Assembly: GCA_947472765.1 (NCBI GenBank)
Contig: CANJCM010000009.1
Span: 28,923-92,922, forward strand
Direction of reading: 5' to 3'
From: Opitutia bacterium
GTDB lineage: Bacteria; Verrucomicrobiota; Verrucomicrobiia; Opitutales; Opitutaceae
Length of the DNA: 64,000 nt
Below are positions 1 through 8,772 of this stretch, one piece after another; within the stretch, counting starts at the first letter, position 1; each line of letters opens with the position of its first letter. The translations under genes and the position numbers were made by a program. Under the pieces are notes generated by a model that did no database searches, was not told the origin of the DNA, and was given only the letters and a program-made list of their open reading frames with translations.

Positions 1-114
1 GAGCTGGTCGCGAAGTTGCAGGAAAAGGGCATCACGATCGCCCGCCGAACCGTGGCCAAGTACCGCGAGGAACTCGGAATTCTCCCGAGCAACCTGCGGC
101 GCGACTACAAATAG
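1..114 (+). CDS. rpoN: RNA polymerase sigma-54 factor, C-terminal fragment
   Basis: The window opens inside this gene; only the last 37 codons and the TAG at 112-114 are visible. The fragment contains ARRTVAKYRE (about its residues 14-23), the RpoN box. In sigma-54 this C-terminal signature recognises the -24 element of sigma-54 promoters. The residues after it (EELGIL, then a basic tail ending RRDYK) also fit the usual end of RpoN. Sigma-54 directs RNA polymerase to promoters opened by AAA+ activators. The rest of the protein lies outside the window, so nothing can be said about its N-terminal or core-binding domains. The short length is due to the window edge, not a truncation. Confidence 0.9.
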   Translation, partial: ELVAKLQEKGITIARRTVAKYREELGILPSNLRRDYK

Positions 115-188
115 CCCACTCAGCGGCCGCGGGGCGACGGACGTTCACCTTCGCTCCACGCCCCCCGGGTCGATCCCCTTTTCACCCC

Positions 189-995
189 ATGAATCGAAAA
201 CGCATTCTGCTGACTGGTGCCGCCGGCCGGGTGGGTCGATTGCTGCGTCCGCTGCTGCAGGCGCGCTATGCGCTCCGCCTCTGTGATGTCGCCCCGCTCT
301 CGGCCGTGGCCCACGACGATGAAATCATCTGCGGCGATCTCGCCGATCCCGCGGTCGCCACCGGAGCCGTGGCCGGCACCATCGGCGTGGTGCATCTCGC
401 CGGGTTGGTCGCGCCGGCGGTTTCCTTCGAGGACACCCTGGCCCCCAATTATCGCGCGGTGCTCGCGCTGCTCGAGGCCTGCAGGCATCAGGGCTGCGAC
501 CGCTTCATTTTCGCCAGCAGCCACCACATCGTCGGACTGCACGCACCCGCTCCCCTGCCCGACGATCCCACACTCGCGCCGGATGGATTCTACGGCCTGA
601 GCAAAGCGTTCGGCGAAGCGGCCACCGCGATGTATGCGCGGCGTTTCGGCATCCGCGGCCTCATCGTCCGCATCGGCAACGCGGATCCCGCGGTCGTCGA
701 CGGCCGGCGCGAACGGCTTTGGGTCAGCGGACGCGACCTCACGCAGTTGATCGCCATTGGACTCGAGCATCCCGGCCTCGGATGCGAAATTGTCTACGGC
801 ACGTCGAACTGCCCGGACGCGTTTTTTCCAAATTCAGCCGCCCAACGGCTCGGCTATCGGCCGCAGGACTCCGCCGCCGATCACCACGCGCCGGGTTTTC
901 GTCCGCTCCAAGCGATGACCGCCGCGGACGGCGCGGGTCACGTGGGCGGACTGTTCGCGGCGAGCGTGCTCCCGCCGCCCTTCGCGCGAACCTGA
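189..995 (+). CDS. NAD-dependent epimerase/dehydratase, uronate dehydrogenase-like
   Basis: 268-residue short-chain dehydrogenase of the extended (epimerase) class. A Rossmann dinucleotide motif GAAGRVG is at residues 10-16, SSHHIVG at 110-116, and the catalytic pair is Y135-xxx-K139 in YGLSKAFGE. Length, the SSHH segment, the RIGN segment near 161 and the WVSGRDL segment resemble uronate dehydrogenases, which oxidise galacturonate or glucuronate to the aldarolactone with NAD. The substrate is inferred; other small NAD-dependent sugar epimerases are possible. The ATG at 189 follows rpoN by 74 nt on the same strand. The neighbour downstream is on the opposite strand, so it is probably monocistronic or co-transcribed with rpoN. 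Confidence 0.75.
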   Translation: MNRKRILLTGAAGRVGRLLRPLLQARYALRLCDVAPLSAVAHDDEIICGDLADPAVATGAVAGTIGVVHLAGLVAPAVSFEDTLAPNYRAVLALLEACRHQGCDRFIFASSHHIVGLHAPAPLPDDPTLAPDGFYGLSKAFGEAATAMYARRFGIRGLIVRIGNADPAVVDGRRERLWVSGRDLTQLIAIGLEHPGLGCEIVYGTSNCPDAFFPNSAAQRLGYRPQDSAADHHAPGFRPLQAMTAADGAGHVGGLFAASVLPPPFART

Positions 996-1048
996 ACCAT
1001 CCGCGGACGCCTCCTGCGCCGCGCTCAGATCCGCCTGCAGTCGCAGGG

Positions 1049-1546
1049 TCAGCCCGCTCCCACCGGCACAGATCGCCGCGCGGAGGCCGGCTTTGCCCGA
1101 GCCGCCGGGGGCCGCTGCCGCGGCACGATCACCACGGGACACGGCGAGTGTCGCAAAATCGCCCCCGCGGTGCTGCCAACAATGAGATCGAACAAAGCCG
1201 TGTGCCCGTGCGAACCAAGCACGACGTAGTCCGCGGCGAGCTTCTTCGCCTGCTCGAGAATGATCACGACCGGATCGCCGGTCTGATGGATGATGTCACA
1301 GTGGACGTTATCTTCCTCCAACGCGTCTTCCAGGCGCTCGAGTTCCTGAATCGCGGCCTCCGTCGCGGCCTCGCTCATCCGAACGACCTCGGCGCCAAAT
1401 CCGCCAGGCTCGGCCACCACGGGCGGCGGAGGCGTGACATTCAGCAGCACCACGCGCCCGTCGATCGAGCGGGCGAGCGAAGAGGCAGACGCGACCACCA
1501 CGGTAGTCGCAGGGGAGAAATCGATGGCGGCGAGGATCGTTTTCAT
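1049..1546 (-). CDS. Universal stress protein (UspA family)
   Basis: 165-residue single-domain universal stress protein, a normal length for the family. It begins MKTILAAIDFS, the usual first beta strand with the ATP-contacting Asp. It carries the ATP-binding loop G-2x-G-9x-G-S at residues 111-125 (GSHGHTALFDLIVGS), followed by the typical HSPCPVVIVP strand at 133-142. These proteins bind ATP and are induced under starvation, oxidative stress or low oxygen; the molecular target is usually unknown. It stands alone, convergent with the epimerase upstream in the window, so context gives no further hint of its role. Confidence 0.9.
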   Translation of the reverse strand: MKTILAAIDFSPATTVVVASASSLARSIDGRVVLLNVTPPPPVVAEPGGFGAEVVRMSEAATEAAIQELERLEDALEEDNVHCDIIHQTGDPVVIILEQAKKLAADYVVLGSHGHTALFDLIVGSTAGAILRHSPCPVVIVPRQRPPAARAKPASARRSVPVGAG

Positions 1547-1637
1547 GTCGGTTTGAGGGTGCGGTCACTCTATTCCGCCGCCGCCAGCCGGGCTCCGCAC
1601 CCCTTGTGATTTCACCCGCTTTACTTGTCGCGGCCGC

Positions 1638-2804
1638 TCACGATTCCACGCCGCGGAGATGCCGCCGTACCTGCTCCACCATTTCAAGGGTCCGGGCGAT
1701 GCGCCGGGCATCCAAAGGAGCCGCCTGCGACGACACCTTTGCGATCACAATTTCGGCCGTCGGGTCGACGAAGAGATGTTGCCCGTGGATCCCGAAGCCG
1801 AACAGGAGTGGCTCGGGGCCGCGCACGACGTAGCACTTGCTCCGGTAGTGAATGGGAAGCCCCGGGAAGTACGGCACGAATGGCCCCTGCTTCCAGGCCT
1901 CGGGATCGCCCGCCGAGAAAATATCATCGATCCAGTCCTTCGGCACCACCTGCACACCCCGGTGCCGCCCACCTTCGACGATGAGCTGGCCGACCCGCGC
2001 CAAGTCACGCGTGGTGACGCAGATCCCGCCGGCGCAGCGCGGTGCCCCGAGGCGATCCACCGTGATGTAGGCGGCGTGCTCGGCGCCCATGGGACGCCAC
2101 AGCAGCTCGCTCATCAGGTCGGCGTAACGCAGGCCGGACGCGCGTTCGAGCACCCAGCCGAGAAGATCGGTGTTGGGCGAGACATAGTGAAAACGTCCGC
2201 CGTGGGGTCCGTCGGGTTTCGTGAGATGCTGGAAGAACGAGCGCAAGTCCGACGGCGATTCGCCGGGGGCGAGCGGATTCCAGCCCGTGGATTTCCGGTA
2301 CTCGATAATCGGACCGGACGTCGCGAGATAGTTCTCGTCGAAGGCGACGCCCACCCGCATATCGAGCAACTGGCGGATGGTGGCACCTCGATACGCGGTG
2401 CCGGCAAGCTCGGGAATCAGCGCCGTGACGGGCTCCTCGGGATCCAGTTGCCCGCGGCCCACGAGGACGCCGGCGAGCAGTCCGAGCAGCGACTTGGAAA
2501 CGGACATCAGGATGTGCGGCGTTTCGGCGGCAAGTCCGTGGGCGTAGGTTTCCCGCACCAGCCGGCCCCGGTGCAGGATCACCAAGCCATCCGTATCGGT
2601 GGCCGCAAGATCACCGACGGGCAGGTCGCGGTCGGCGCGCGTCCACGGTTCATGCCCCGCGCGCGGGGCGGCAATCTCGGCGGACGGAACCAGTTCCCGC
2701 ACGTGGTGAAATGCCCAGCGGTTGAAGGGCGCTGTCCGCCAGTTGGCGAGCGTAACCTGGCCGGTGAGCGCGGGCGGAAAACCATGCATCAGGGATGACT
2801 TCAC
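1638..2804 (-). CDS. Serine hydrolase of the beta-lactamase class C / NylB-like family
   Basis: 388 residues with the class C beta-lactamase/esterase fold. The nucleophile motif SxxK is S101-V-S-K104 (LMSVSKSLLG). The second-box tyrosine is probably Y207 in HYVSPNTDLLGW, which resembles 6-aminohexanoate-dimer hydrolase (NylB) and esterases more than true beta-lactamases. There is no hydrophobic signal peptide at the N-terminus, so a cytoplasmic location is likely. Substrate is unknown: this family includes amidases, esterases and peptidases, and drug resistance should not be assumed. The ATG at 2804 gives the full-length domain; a second Met at codon 6 is possible. The gene stands alone between the stress protein and a methyltransferase on the same strand. 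Confidence 0.82.
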   Translation of the reverse strand: MKSSLMHGFPPALTGQVTLANWRTAPFNRWAFHHVRELVPSAEIAAPRAGHEPWTRADRDLPVGDLAATDTDGLVILHRGRLVRETYAHGLAAETPHILMSVSKSLLGLLAGVLVGRGQLDPEEPVTALIPELAGTAYRGATIRQLLDMRVGVAFDENYLATSGPIIEYRKSTGWNPLAPGESPSDLRSFFQHLTKPDGPHGGRFHYVSPNTDLLGWVLERASGLRYADLMSELLWRPMGAEHAAYITVDRLGAPRCAGGICVTTRDLARVGQLIVEGGRHRGVQVVPKDWIDDIFSAGDPEAWKQGPFVPYFPGLPIHYRSKCYVVRGPEPLLFGFGIHGQHLFVDPTAEIVIAKVSSQAAPLDARRIARTLEMVEQVRRHLRGVES

Positions 2805-2904
2805 GGGAGGAGTGAAGGAGGCCGGGCATCAGTGAGACAATGCAATCCGGCCTCGAACCACTGTACCTCGAGCTACCGATCGCGGATGCACCCTGACCGC
2901 CGAA

Positions 2905-3984
2905 TCATCCGACGGGGGAAAGCTGACCGGCCGGACGCCGGGACTGACTCCATCGCCAGGTGTCGATCGTGGTCCAACGTTCCACCGTGAGCCGCGCGTC
3001 AATCTGATCGCCCGCGGCGAAGTCCATTCGCTCGGCGCGCAGGATCCGGAAGCCCCAGTGCGGGGCGCGTCCGCGGTCGAGCGGACTCGAACTCAGCGAC
3101 AGATCGCCATCCACCTTCGCCCGGAAGAAAACCGCATAGCCATCCATGCGACCGGGATTCACCACGGTGCGGGTGAACGCAATCTCGGTCGGCAGTTTCG
3201 ACTCCTGCAAGGTGTTCAGATCGATCGTCAGGAGCGGCTCGGGCTGCCCGAGGAAGTGTTCCACCAGATTGAGGTCGCTGCTGACGAGGTGGTAGTAGCC
3301 GGGATTTTGCGGGCGGTGCCGTTCGAGGCTCGCGTAGTCATAGCCGAGCACCTCGAGTTCCCAAATGAAGGGGACCAGCCGCGCGTCGTTGATCTTGATC
3401 GGTTCGCAATAGAGTTCGAACACGCTCGGGACGATGAGCCCGCCGGGCTTCAACAGGCGGTCGCGCAGGTCGGTGACGTTCGCCACCATCGACTCGTCGA
3501 AGAGACAGTCGCCCATCTGCTCATGCACGATCACATCGACCGGCTCCGGCAGGTTGAACTCTGTGCTGTGTGTGGCGACGAACTCGACGTTCTCGATCCG
3601 GTTGGCTCGCGCGAGGCTGCGGGCGTGCTCGAGAATTTCGGAGTGATCGATCGCGTAGACTTGCGCGGCCCCGCGCCGGGCGGCGAGCGCCGCAAGGATG
3701 CCAGTACCGGTGCCGAGATCGATTACCCGGTCACCCGGCTGGACGTGCCGCGCGATGGCGGCGTTGTAGAACGCCATCCGGGGACGGTCGGCCAGCATGC
3801 GCTCCTGCTCATGAAAATTGGCGAACATCCGGCCATTGTGCGCGCGATAGTCGTGCTGCCCCGCGGGATAAATCCACTCTGCAACCGCCGGACGATCGTC
3901 GAGCCAGTCGCGAAACGCGTCCAAACCGCGGCGCAAGGCGGAGAAAAGACGCAGGCTGAGACGCTGAGGGAGTGAGAGTGCCAT
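2905..3984 (-). CDS. Protein arginine methyltransferase-like SAM-dependent methyltransferase
   Basis: 359 residues. SAM motif I is VIDLGTGTGIL at 87-97 and the acidic ribose-binding loop is AIDHSE at 111-116. Residues 154-166 read HEQMGDCLFDESM, which matches the double-E loop of eukaryotic PRMTs in spacing and residues (E155 and E164). A His-Trp pair (H309-W310, PHWGFRIL) lies where PRMTs have the THW loop, and the N-terminal DYRAHNGRMFANFHEQERML segment resembles the PRMT YFxxY region. The expected reaction is methyl transfer from SAM to protein arginine; this is inferred from motifs. It could also act on another guanidino or small-molecule substrate. Neighbours (hydrolase, lipocalin) do not define the target. 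Confidence 0.78.
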   Translation of the reverse strand: MALSLPQRLSLRLFSALRRGLDAFRDWLDDRPAVAEWIYPAGQHDYRAHNGRMFANFHEQERMLADRPRMAFYNAAIARHVQPGDRVIDLGTGTGILAALAARRGAAQVYAIDHSEILEHARSLARANRIENVEFVATHSTEFNLPEPVDVIVHEQMGDCLFDESMVANVTDLRDRLLKPGGLIVPSVFELYCEPIKINDARLVPFIWELEVLGYDYASLERHRPQNPGYYHLVSSDLNLVEHFLGQPEPLLTIDLNTLQESKLPTEIAFTRTVVNPGRMDGYAVFFRAKVDGDLSLSSSPLDRGRAPHWGFRILRAERMDFAAGDQIDARLTVERWTTIDTWRWSQSRRPAGQLSPVG

Positions 3985-4150
3985 CGAATCCCGGCGCGAT
4001 CAGAGTGCCGAGTGGTCAAACGTACGCCCTCCACCTCGCATGTGCAATGTCCGTCGCGGTCCGGCACAAATTAGCGCCTTAGTCTCCAGCCCCGGCGTGG
4101 GATGCGATTCGCCTGACGCGCCGGCGCTCGCGCAGCGCGGAGCTGCGCTT

Positions 4151-4690
4151 TCAAGCCGCCGGCTGCGGCACGGGGACAATCTTTCCGCGCTCATAGCCCT
4201 GAGCTTCGATCAGGCGGAGGATCCGCTCGTAATCGGCCGGGGTCAGCGCCCGATCACGGGCAAGAATCCAGAGCAAGTCGCGACCCGGCGTGCCTACCAC
4301 CGCCCACCGATAATCCGGGTCCAGTTCCAGCACCAGATAGGTCGTCGAAAGCGGCCAGATGAACCGAACCTTCCACTCGGCGTTGGTCGCCGGGTTCGTG
4401 ACCCAGGCCGTGCCGTGCCAGCTGGTTTCCGGCGCATCGAATCCGCCTTTGCGGAAGGTAAAGATGTTGTCGAGTTTGCCGTCGGGTCGCTTCGCGTAGG
4501 TGTCGTAGCTGGCGACTTTTCCCTTCTCCAGAAAGTAAGGGATGTTCGCGATCACGTACCACCGTCCAAGATAACGGTCGAGGTCGACATGCGAAACAGT
4601 GCGGAGCGGCGGAGTGGACATGGTGGAGCAACCGGAGAGCACCAACATGGCCAGCACACTCCAAAGCGCGAATCGAAGGGGGATAAACAT
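4151..4690 (-). CDS. Bacterial lipocalin, outer-membrane lipoprotein (Blc-like)
   Basis: 179 residues. A lipoprotein signal peptide ends in the lipobox L18-S-G-C21, so the mature protein should be acylated on C21. The lipocalin signature G-x-W is in LGRWYVIANIPYFLEKG (about 41-57), and a YDTYAKRPDGKLDNIF strand follows, as in Blc. Residue 22 is Ser, so Lol sorting to the outer membrane is predicted. Blc-type lipocalins bind lysophospholipids or fatty acids and are linked to membrane repair; the ligand here is not known. The 269 nt upstream of its start (to the tsaD stop) contain no other gene that I can support. Confidence 0.9.
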   Translation of the reverse strand: MFIPLRFALWSVLAMLVLSGCSTMSTPPLRTVSHVDLDRYLGRWYVIANIPYFLEKGKVASYDTYAKRPDGKLDNIFTFRKGGFDAPETSWHGTAWVTNPATNAEWKVRFIWPLSTTYLVLELDPDYRWAVVGTPGRDLLWILARDRALTPADYERILRLIEAQGYERGKIVPVPQPAA

Positions 4691-4959
4691 GTGGCACCGT
4701 ACCGGTCATGGCTTCTGGCGCAAACGGCAGGTTCTCCGGCGGCCTCGACAAGAACTGCCGGGCGCGCACGACGCACGCCCCTGCGAGTGGGGTGTAGGGG
4801 CAGGGCTCGGGCACTCCGAATGCCGCTGCGGCTCTTCGCGATCCGCGCTAGTTTTTTTCCGAGCGCGATCCCATCTGGATCGGATTGCGCGTGGGCGGAC
4901 ATCTCCGCGCTAACCGCCTTCAACCCGCTCCCTCATCCTGCGAATCCTGCCATCCCGTC

Positions 4960-6003
4960 TCAGGCCGGGGCCAGCGCGGCGCTCGGCTCAATGCGCAGTG
5001 CGAATCCCGCGTCCCGGTTCGTTCCCGCTGCATCGGCCCACGCGGCGAATGCAATCATGCCGGCGTTGTCCCCGGTATGCCGCGGCTCCGCGGCGAACAG
5101 CGGGATCCGCTGGCCGCGCGCAACCTGCTCGAGCGCGGCCCGGAGCGCCCGATTGTTCGCGACGCCGCCAGAAAGCCCGACGCTCCGGAATTCCCCCTCG
5201 CCCATCCGGAGCGCGGCGGCGGTCTTGCGCGCGAGTGCGTCGATGACGGCCTGCTGGTAGCTGGCACAGAGATCGGCCATGCGGACCTGGACCTCGTCGG
5301 CCGGCATTTTTTCGATTAGATAACGCAAGCTCGTCTTCAAACCCGAGAAGCTGAAATCGAGATCATCACGCCGGCCGATACCGCGCGGAAAATCGTAGGC
5401 ATCCGGACGCCCGCCAGTCGCCTGCTTTTCGATCAACGGGCCGCCCGGATAACCGAGGCCGAGCAACTTCGCGCCCTTGTCCAAGGCTTCGCCGGCCGCG
5501 TCGTCGCGCGTCGACGAGAGCACCCGCACGGCCCGCGCGGCATCGATCGCAAACAACAGGGTGTTTCCGCCCGAAACGATTAATCCCAGATGCGGCAGCA
5601 GCGCTGCCAGTCGCGTCTCAAACTCCAGGGGAGCCGCCGCATGCAGCGGGATGAACGGCGACCACACATGACCCCGCAGGTGATTCACGCCGAGCACCGG
5701 CACGTGCCACGCCAGTGCGAGTGACTTGGCAGCGGCGACGCCGATCGCGAGGCATGCGGCGAGGCCCGGGCCGTTCGTCACGGCCACCGCGCTGACCTGA
5801 CCGAAACCCACCTCGCTCCGCGCCCGCTCCAGCAGCGGACCAAACGCGCGCAAATGCTCCCGGGTCGCGAGATCGGGGACGACCCCGCCGTACTTCCCGT
5901 GCAGCGCGATCTGGCTGTGAATCCACTCTCCGACCATGCCCCGGCCCGGATCGAAGAGGGCCGCCGCCGTTTCGTCGCAGGAACTCTCGAGCGCGAGAAT
6001 CAT
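4960..6003 (-). CDS. tsaD: tRNA N6-adenosine threonylcarbamoyltransferase TsaD
   Basis: 347 residues, standard for the Kae1/TsaD family. It starts MILALESSCDETAAA, the ASKHA-fold phosphate loop. The metal-binding histidines are H108-xxx-H112 in NHLRGH, and the VSGGNTLL and LSGGVANN segments are the expected later nucleotide-site motifs. With TsaB, TsaC and TsaE it transfers the threonylcarbamoyl group to A37 of ANN-decoding tRNAs (t6A). Its ATG (6003-6001) overlaps the TGA of the upstream protease gene by 4 nt (ATGA), so the two are probably translationally coupled. TsaB, TsaC and TsaE are not in the window. Confidence 0.97.
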   Translation of the reverse strand: MILALESSCDETAAALFDPGRGMVGEWIHSQIALHGKYGGVVPDLATREHLRAFGPLLERARSEVGFGQVSAVAVTNGPGLAACLAIGVAAAKSLALAWHVPVLGVNHLRGHVWSPFIPLHAAAPLEFETRLAALLPHLGLIVSGGNTLLFAIDAARAVRVLSSTRDDAAGEALDKGAKLLGLGYPGGPLIEKQATGGRPDAYDFPRGIGRRDDLDFSFSGLKTSLRYLIEKMPADEVQVRMADLCASYQQAVIDALARKTAAALRMGEGEFRSVGLSGGVANNRALRAALEQVARGQRIPLFAAEPRHTGDNAGMIAFAAWADAAGTNRDAGFALRIEPSAALAPA

Positions 6004-7313
6004 CTCGCAGCCGTCATCGCCGAAGCGTTCACCGGGGCGGTGAACCGGCGTGCCCCGCGCAAGACCGCGAGGGCGGTTTCGAGCTGCCGATCGACCACCG
6101 GCTCGAAGCCAAAGCGTTCCTTGAATTCCGCCGGATCACGCAAGTCCGACCGCGAGCGTTGCCAGGCCAGTTTGGTGTCCTCTTCCGGAGACATCACCAC
6201 TTCGACATGTGGCGTGATTCCCTTCTCGTGAATGCTCACCCCACCCGGCGTGTAGTAACGCGCCGTCGTGAGTCGCATGCCCTCGCCGTTCTCGAGCCGG
6301 AAAACCGATTGGACCGACCCCTTGCCAAAGGACCGCTCACCCACGATCACCGCGCGGCCGGTGTCCTTCAGCGCGCCCGTGACCACCTCGGCCGCGCTGG
6401 CACTGCCGGCATTGATGAGGACGGCGAGCGGCAGCGAAAGGCGTTCGCCGCGGTTCTTCGCCCGGTACTCTTCCCGCTCACTTTCCTTGCGGCCACGCGT
6501 GTAGACGATGAGTTCGCCCGGTGAAAAAAACGGCTCGGCCACGGCGACCGCCGCATCGAGCAACCCGCCCGGATTGTTCCGCATGTCGATAATCAGACCC
6601 TGGGCGCCCTGGTCCTGCAATTGCGCCAGCGCCTGCAAAAACTGCTCCGAGGTATGATCGGAAAACTCCGTCAGCTGCACATAGCCGATGCCGTCATCGA
6701 GCAGCGCCACGTTGCGCACGCTCTCGATCCGGATGATTTCGCGCACGAGTGAAAGACTGAGGGTTTCCTTCGTGCCGGGACGGAAGACGCCCATCTGCAC
6801 GCTGGTTCGCGGTTTGCCGCGCAGGCGGTTCGCGATCGCCTCGACGTTGGCACTGCCCTCGAGCGGCTTGCCATCAATGCTGACAATCTCGTCGCCGCGC
6901 CGCACGCCGGCGCGTTCACTCGGCGTTCCGGCCAGCGCCGCAATCACGACGATTCGATTCTGCCGCGTCTCCACCTGGAGACCGACTCCGCCAAATTCTC
7001 CGGTCAACTCGGCTTCGAACTCCTCGTTGTCCTTGGCTTCGAGAAACTCGGAATGGGCGTCGAGCGATTCGAGCATGCCGTGCAGGGCGGAACGGGCGAG
7101 TTCGTCATACGCCACGGACTTTTCGTCGACGTAGTTCTCGTTCACCAGCCGCATCACTTCGCGGAGATAGCTGGAGTTCCGCGACAAATCGCGACTCGGC
7201 CAAAGGTTCCACGCGGTGGCTACGCGCGCGGCACTGAAGGTCAGGGCGACCCCGAGTACGGCGCCGGCGGAGACGCTCAGAATCCGTTTGAACACGCCGC
7301 GCAGTGTGGCCAT
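6000..7313 (-). CDS. S41-family C-terminal processing peptidase (CtpA/Prc type)
   Basis: 437 residues from the ATG at 7313. I chose this start because it is followed directly by a signal-anchor helix (RILSVSAGAVLGVALTFSAA); the reading frame stays open further upstream but that part looks non-coding. A PDZ domain (GGVGLQVETRQNRIVVIAAL through the GDEIVSIDGKPL segment) precedes the S41 catalytic domain. The catalytic Ser is in GSASAAEVV, with the Lys in GKGSVQSVF. Such proteases trim the C-termini of periplasmic or membrane proteins. It ends 4 nt inside tsaD, forming a two-gene unit, and its start is only 16 nt from the divergent MidA-like gene, so the two promoters must overlap coding sequence. 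Confidence 0.93.
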   Translation of the reverse strand: MATLRGVFKRILSVSAGAVLGVALTFSAARVATAWNLWPSRDLSRNSSYLREVMRLVNENYVDEKSVAYDELARSALHGMLESLDAHSEFLEAKDNEEFEAELTGEFGGVGLQVETRQNRIVVIAALAGTPSERAGVRRGDEIVSIDGKPLEGSANVEAIANRLRGKPRTSVQMGVFRPGTKETLSLSLVREIIRIESVRNVALLDDGIGYVQLTEFSDHTSEQFLQALAQLQDQGAQGLIIDMRNNPGGLLDAAVAVAEPFFSPGELIVYTRGRKESEREEYRAKNRGERLSLPLAVLINAGSASAAEVVTGALKDTGRAVIVGERSFGKGSVQSVFRLENGEGMRLTTARYYTPGGVSIHEKGITPHVEVVMSPEEDTKLAWQRSRSDLRDPAEFKERFGFEPVVDRQLETALAVLRGARRFTAPVNASAMTAAR

Positions 7314-7329
7314 CCGGTTCGGTTTGTAA

Positions 7330-8343
7330 ATGGGTTCGTTTATTTCAGCGTCCGCGGGCGCCTCGGCCGGGTTCCTCGGGGTGTTTCGCCAGCACGCGGA
7401 TGCCTCCGGCACGATGCCATTCGCCGATTTCATGCGGCTGGCCCTCTACGATCCCATCGTGGGCTACTACCGCCAGCCGCGCCGGCGCGTCGGCTACGGC
7501 GCAGGCACGGATTTCTTCACCGCGAGCACCAGTGGCCCCGTCTTCGGCGAACTCGTGGTGGCGGCGTGCGTCGCCCTCCTGGCCGGACGCTCCGCCGCGG
7601 ACTTCACGTTCGTGGAAATTGGGGCCGAACCCGCGGCAGAGTCGCAATCGGGCGGCATCCTCGCCGGAGTGGCCCATCCATTTCGCGCCGTGCGGACAGT
7701 CGGGCTCGGCACCGAGCCGGAATTGCAGGGACGCTGCGTCGTGTTTTCGAACGAGTTGTTCGATGCGCAGCCGTTTCGGCGCTTCGTCTTTCGCGGGCAA
7801 AGTTGGCGCGAACTCGGCGTGCAGCTTTCTGGGGAGACGCTCACCAACGTCGAGTTGCCCGCGCAGCTACTGCCCGGACTGCCGGCCACCGCGCCGGAGG
7901 GCTATTTCATTGATGCCCCCCTCGCCGCCCGCGAACTCGCCAGCCAACTCGCCGCGCAGCCGTGGACCGGATTGTTCGTCGCGGCCGATTACGGGAAGTC
8001 TTGGCGCGAACTCACGGAAGCGACGCCGGAGGGAACGGCCCGGGCCTATTTCCGGCACACCCAGTCGAACGACCTGCTGGCACGGCCCGGCGAACAGGAC
8101 CTCACCTGCCACGTCTGCTGGGACTGGCTCGAGGAGGCGCTCGCCCGGCAGGGCTTTGCGCAGCCCCAACTCGAGACCCAGGAAGCGTTTTTCCTGCATC
8201 ATGCGGTGGCGGCGATTGCCGCCATCAGCACGGCCGAGGCCGCGCGCTTCAGCCAGAAAAAGCTCAGTCTACTCCAGTTGCTGCATCCCGGGCAGTTGGG
8301 CCAAAAATTCCAAGTCCTCCATGCCTTCCGCGATCAGGCTTGA
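7330..8343 (+). CDS. MidA/NDUFAF7-like putative SAM-dependent methyltransferase
   Basis: 337 residues of the COG1565 (MidA, mitochondrial NDUFAF7) family. The N-terminal signature PFADFMRLALYDPIVGYY is at residues 30-47, followed by GTDFFTAST and GPVFGELVVA (59-78). In the family the next element is a glycine-rich SAM loop, E-x-G-x-G-x-G. Here it reads FVEIGAEPAAESQSGG (95-109), with only the first Glu and Gly kept, so cofactor binding may be altered or lost. NDUFAF7 methylates an arginine of a complex I subunit; the bacterial role is not settled. The ATG at 7330 keeps the helix that precedes the signature; ATG 7414 would cut into it. Confidence 0.75.
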   Translation: MGSFISASAGASAGFLGVFRQHADASGTMPFADFMRLALYDPIVGYYRQPRRRVGYGAGTDFFTASTSGPVFGELVVAACVALLAGRSAADFTFVEIGAEPAAESQSGGILAGVAHPFRAVRTVGLGTEPELQGRCVVFSNELFDAQPFRRFVFRGQSWRELGVQLSGETLTNVELPAQLLPGLPATAPEGYFIDAPLAARELASQLAAQPWTGLFVAADYGKSWRELTEATPEGTARAYFRHTQSNDLLARPGEQDLTCHVCWDWLEEALARQGFAQPQLETQEAFFLHHAVAAIAAISTAEAARFSQKKLSLLQLLHPGQLGQKFQVLHAFRDQA

Positions 8344-8442
8344 AGGCACGTTTGGGCGATCCTGAACTCGACCGGGAAAAACCTCTTGCTTCGCTTCGCG
8401 GCGGGCCTTTACTCCCGACCCTTTAACCAACTCGAAACCATC

Positions 8443-8673
8443 ATGGCCAGAATCTGTGCAATCACCGGTCGCCGTCCCGTCAAGGGCTCGATTATCAACC
8501 GCAAGGGTCAGTCCAAGAAGAGCGGTGGCATCGGCACGCACGTAACGAGCATCACCAAGCGCAAGTTCCGCCCCAATCTCCAGCGCATCCGCGTCAAGAT
8601 GCCGAATGGCGGCGCGAAGCGGATCTGGGTGTCCGTCAAGGCAATCAAGGCTGGTTTGGTCGAGAAGGTATAA
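8443..8673 (+). CDS. rpmB: 50S ribosomal protein L28
   Basis: 76-residue L28. It begins MARICAITGRRPVKG and has the basic core TSITKRKFRPNLQRIRV, which binds 23S rRNA, and ends VSVKAIKAGLVEKV. The start at 8443 is certain from alignment to the family N-terminus; the frame is open upstream but that is not part of L28. The 20 nt before the ATG (CCAACTCGAAACCATC) show no Shine-Dalgarno motif although ribosomal proteins are highly expressed. An intrinsic terminator follows at 8704. Family members often carry a zinc-binding Cys set; here only one Cys (in ICAITG) is visible, so this is a zinc-free form. Confidence 0.98.
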   Translation: MARICAITGRRPVKGSIINRKGQSKKSGGIGTHVTSITKRKFRPNLQRIRVKMPNGGAKRIWVSVKAIKAGLVEKV

Positions 8674-8703
8674 CCTCAGCGCCAATCCGCATCGTCGTTT
8701 TTC

Positions 8704-8735
8704 GCCCGCGCCCCTTCCGGTCGCGGGCTTTTTGT
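8704..8735 (+). terminator. Rho-independent terminator after rpmB
   Basis: A 7-bp GC stem, GCCCGCG (8704-8710) with CGCGGGC (8722-8728), and an 11-nt loop are followed by TTTTTGTTG. It lies 31 nt after the rpmB stop and before the sensor-kinase gene, so the two are likely separate transcription units. Confidence 0.85.
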
Positions 8736-8772
8736 TGCCAAACGTAACTAGTTGCCGCCAAGAACTTACATT

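Noticed and set aside
1638..2804. Beta-lactamase antibiotic resistance gene
   Set aside because: SxxK and a Tyr box are shared with esterases and NylB-like amidases; there is no signal peptide and the YVSPNTD box fits the hydrolase branch better.
4691..4959. Possible gene between lipocalin and tsaD
   Set aside because: Open frames here overlap the lipocalin or tsaD coding sequence on other frames and encode Arg/Pro-rich text without conserved features.
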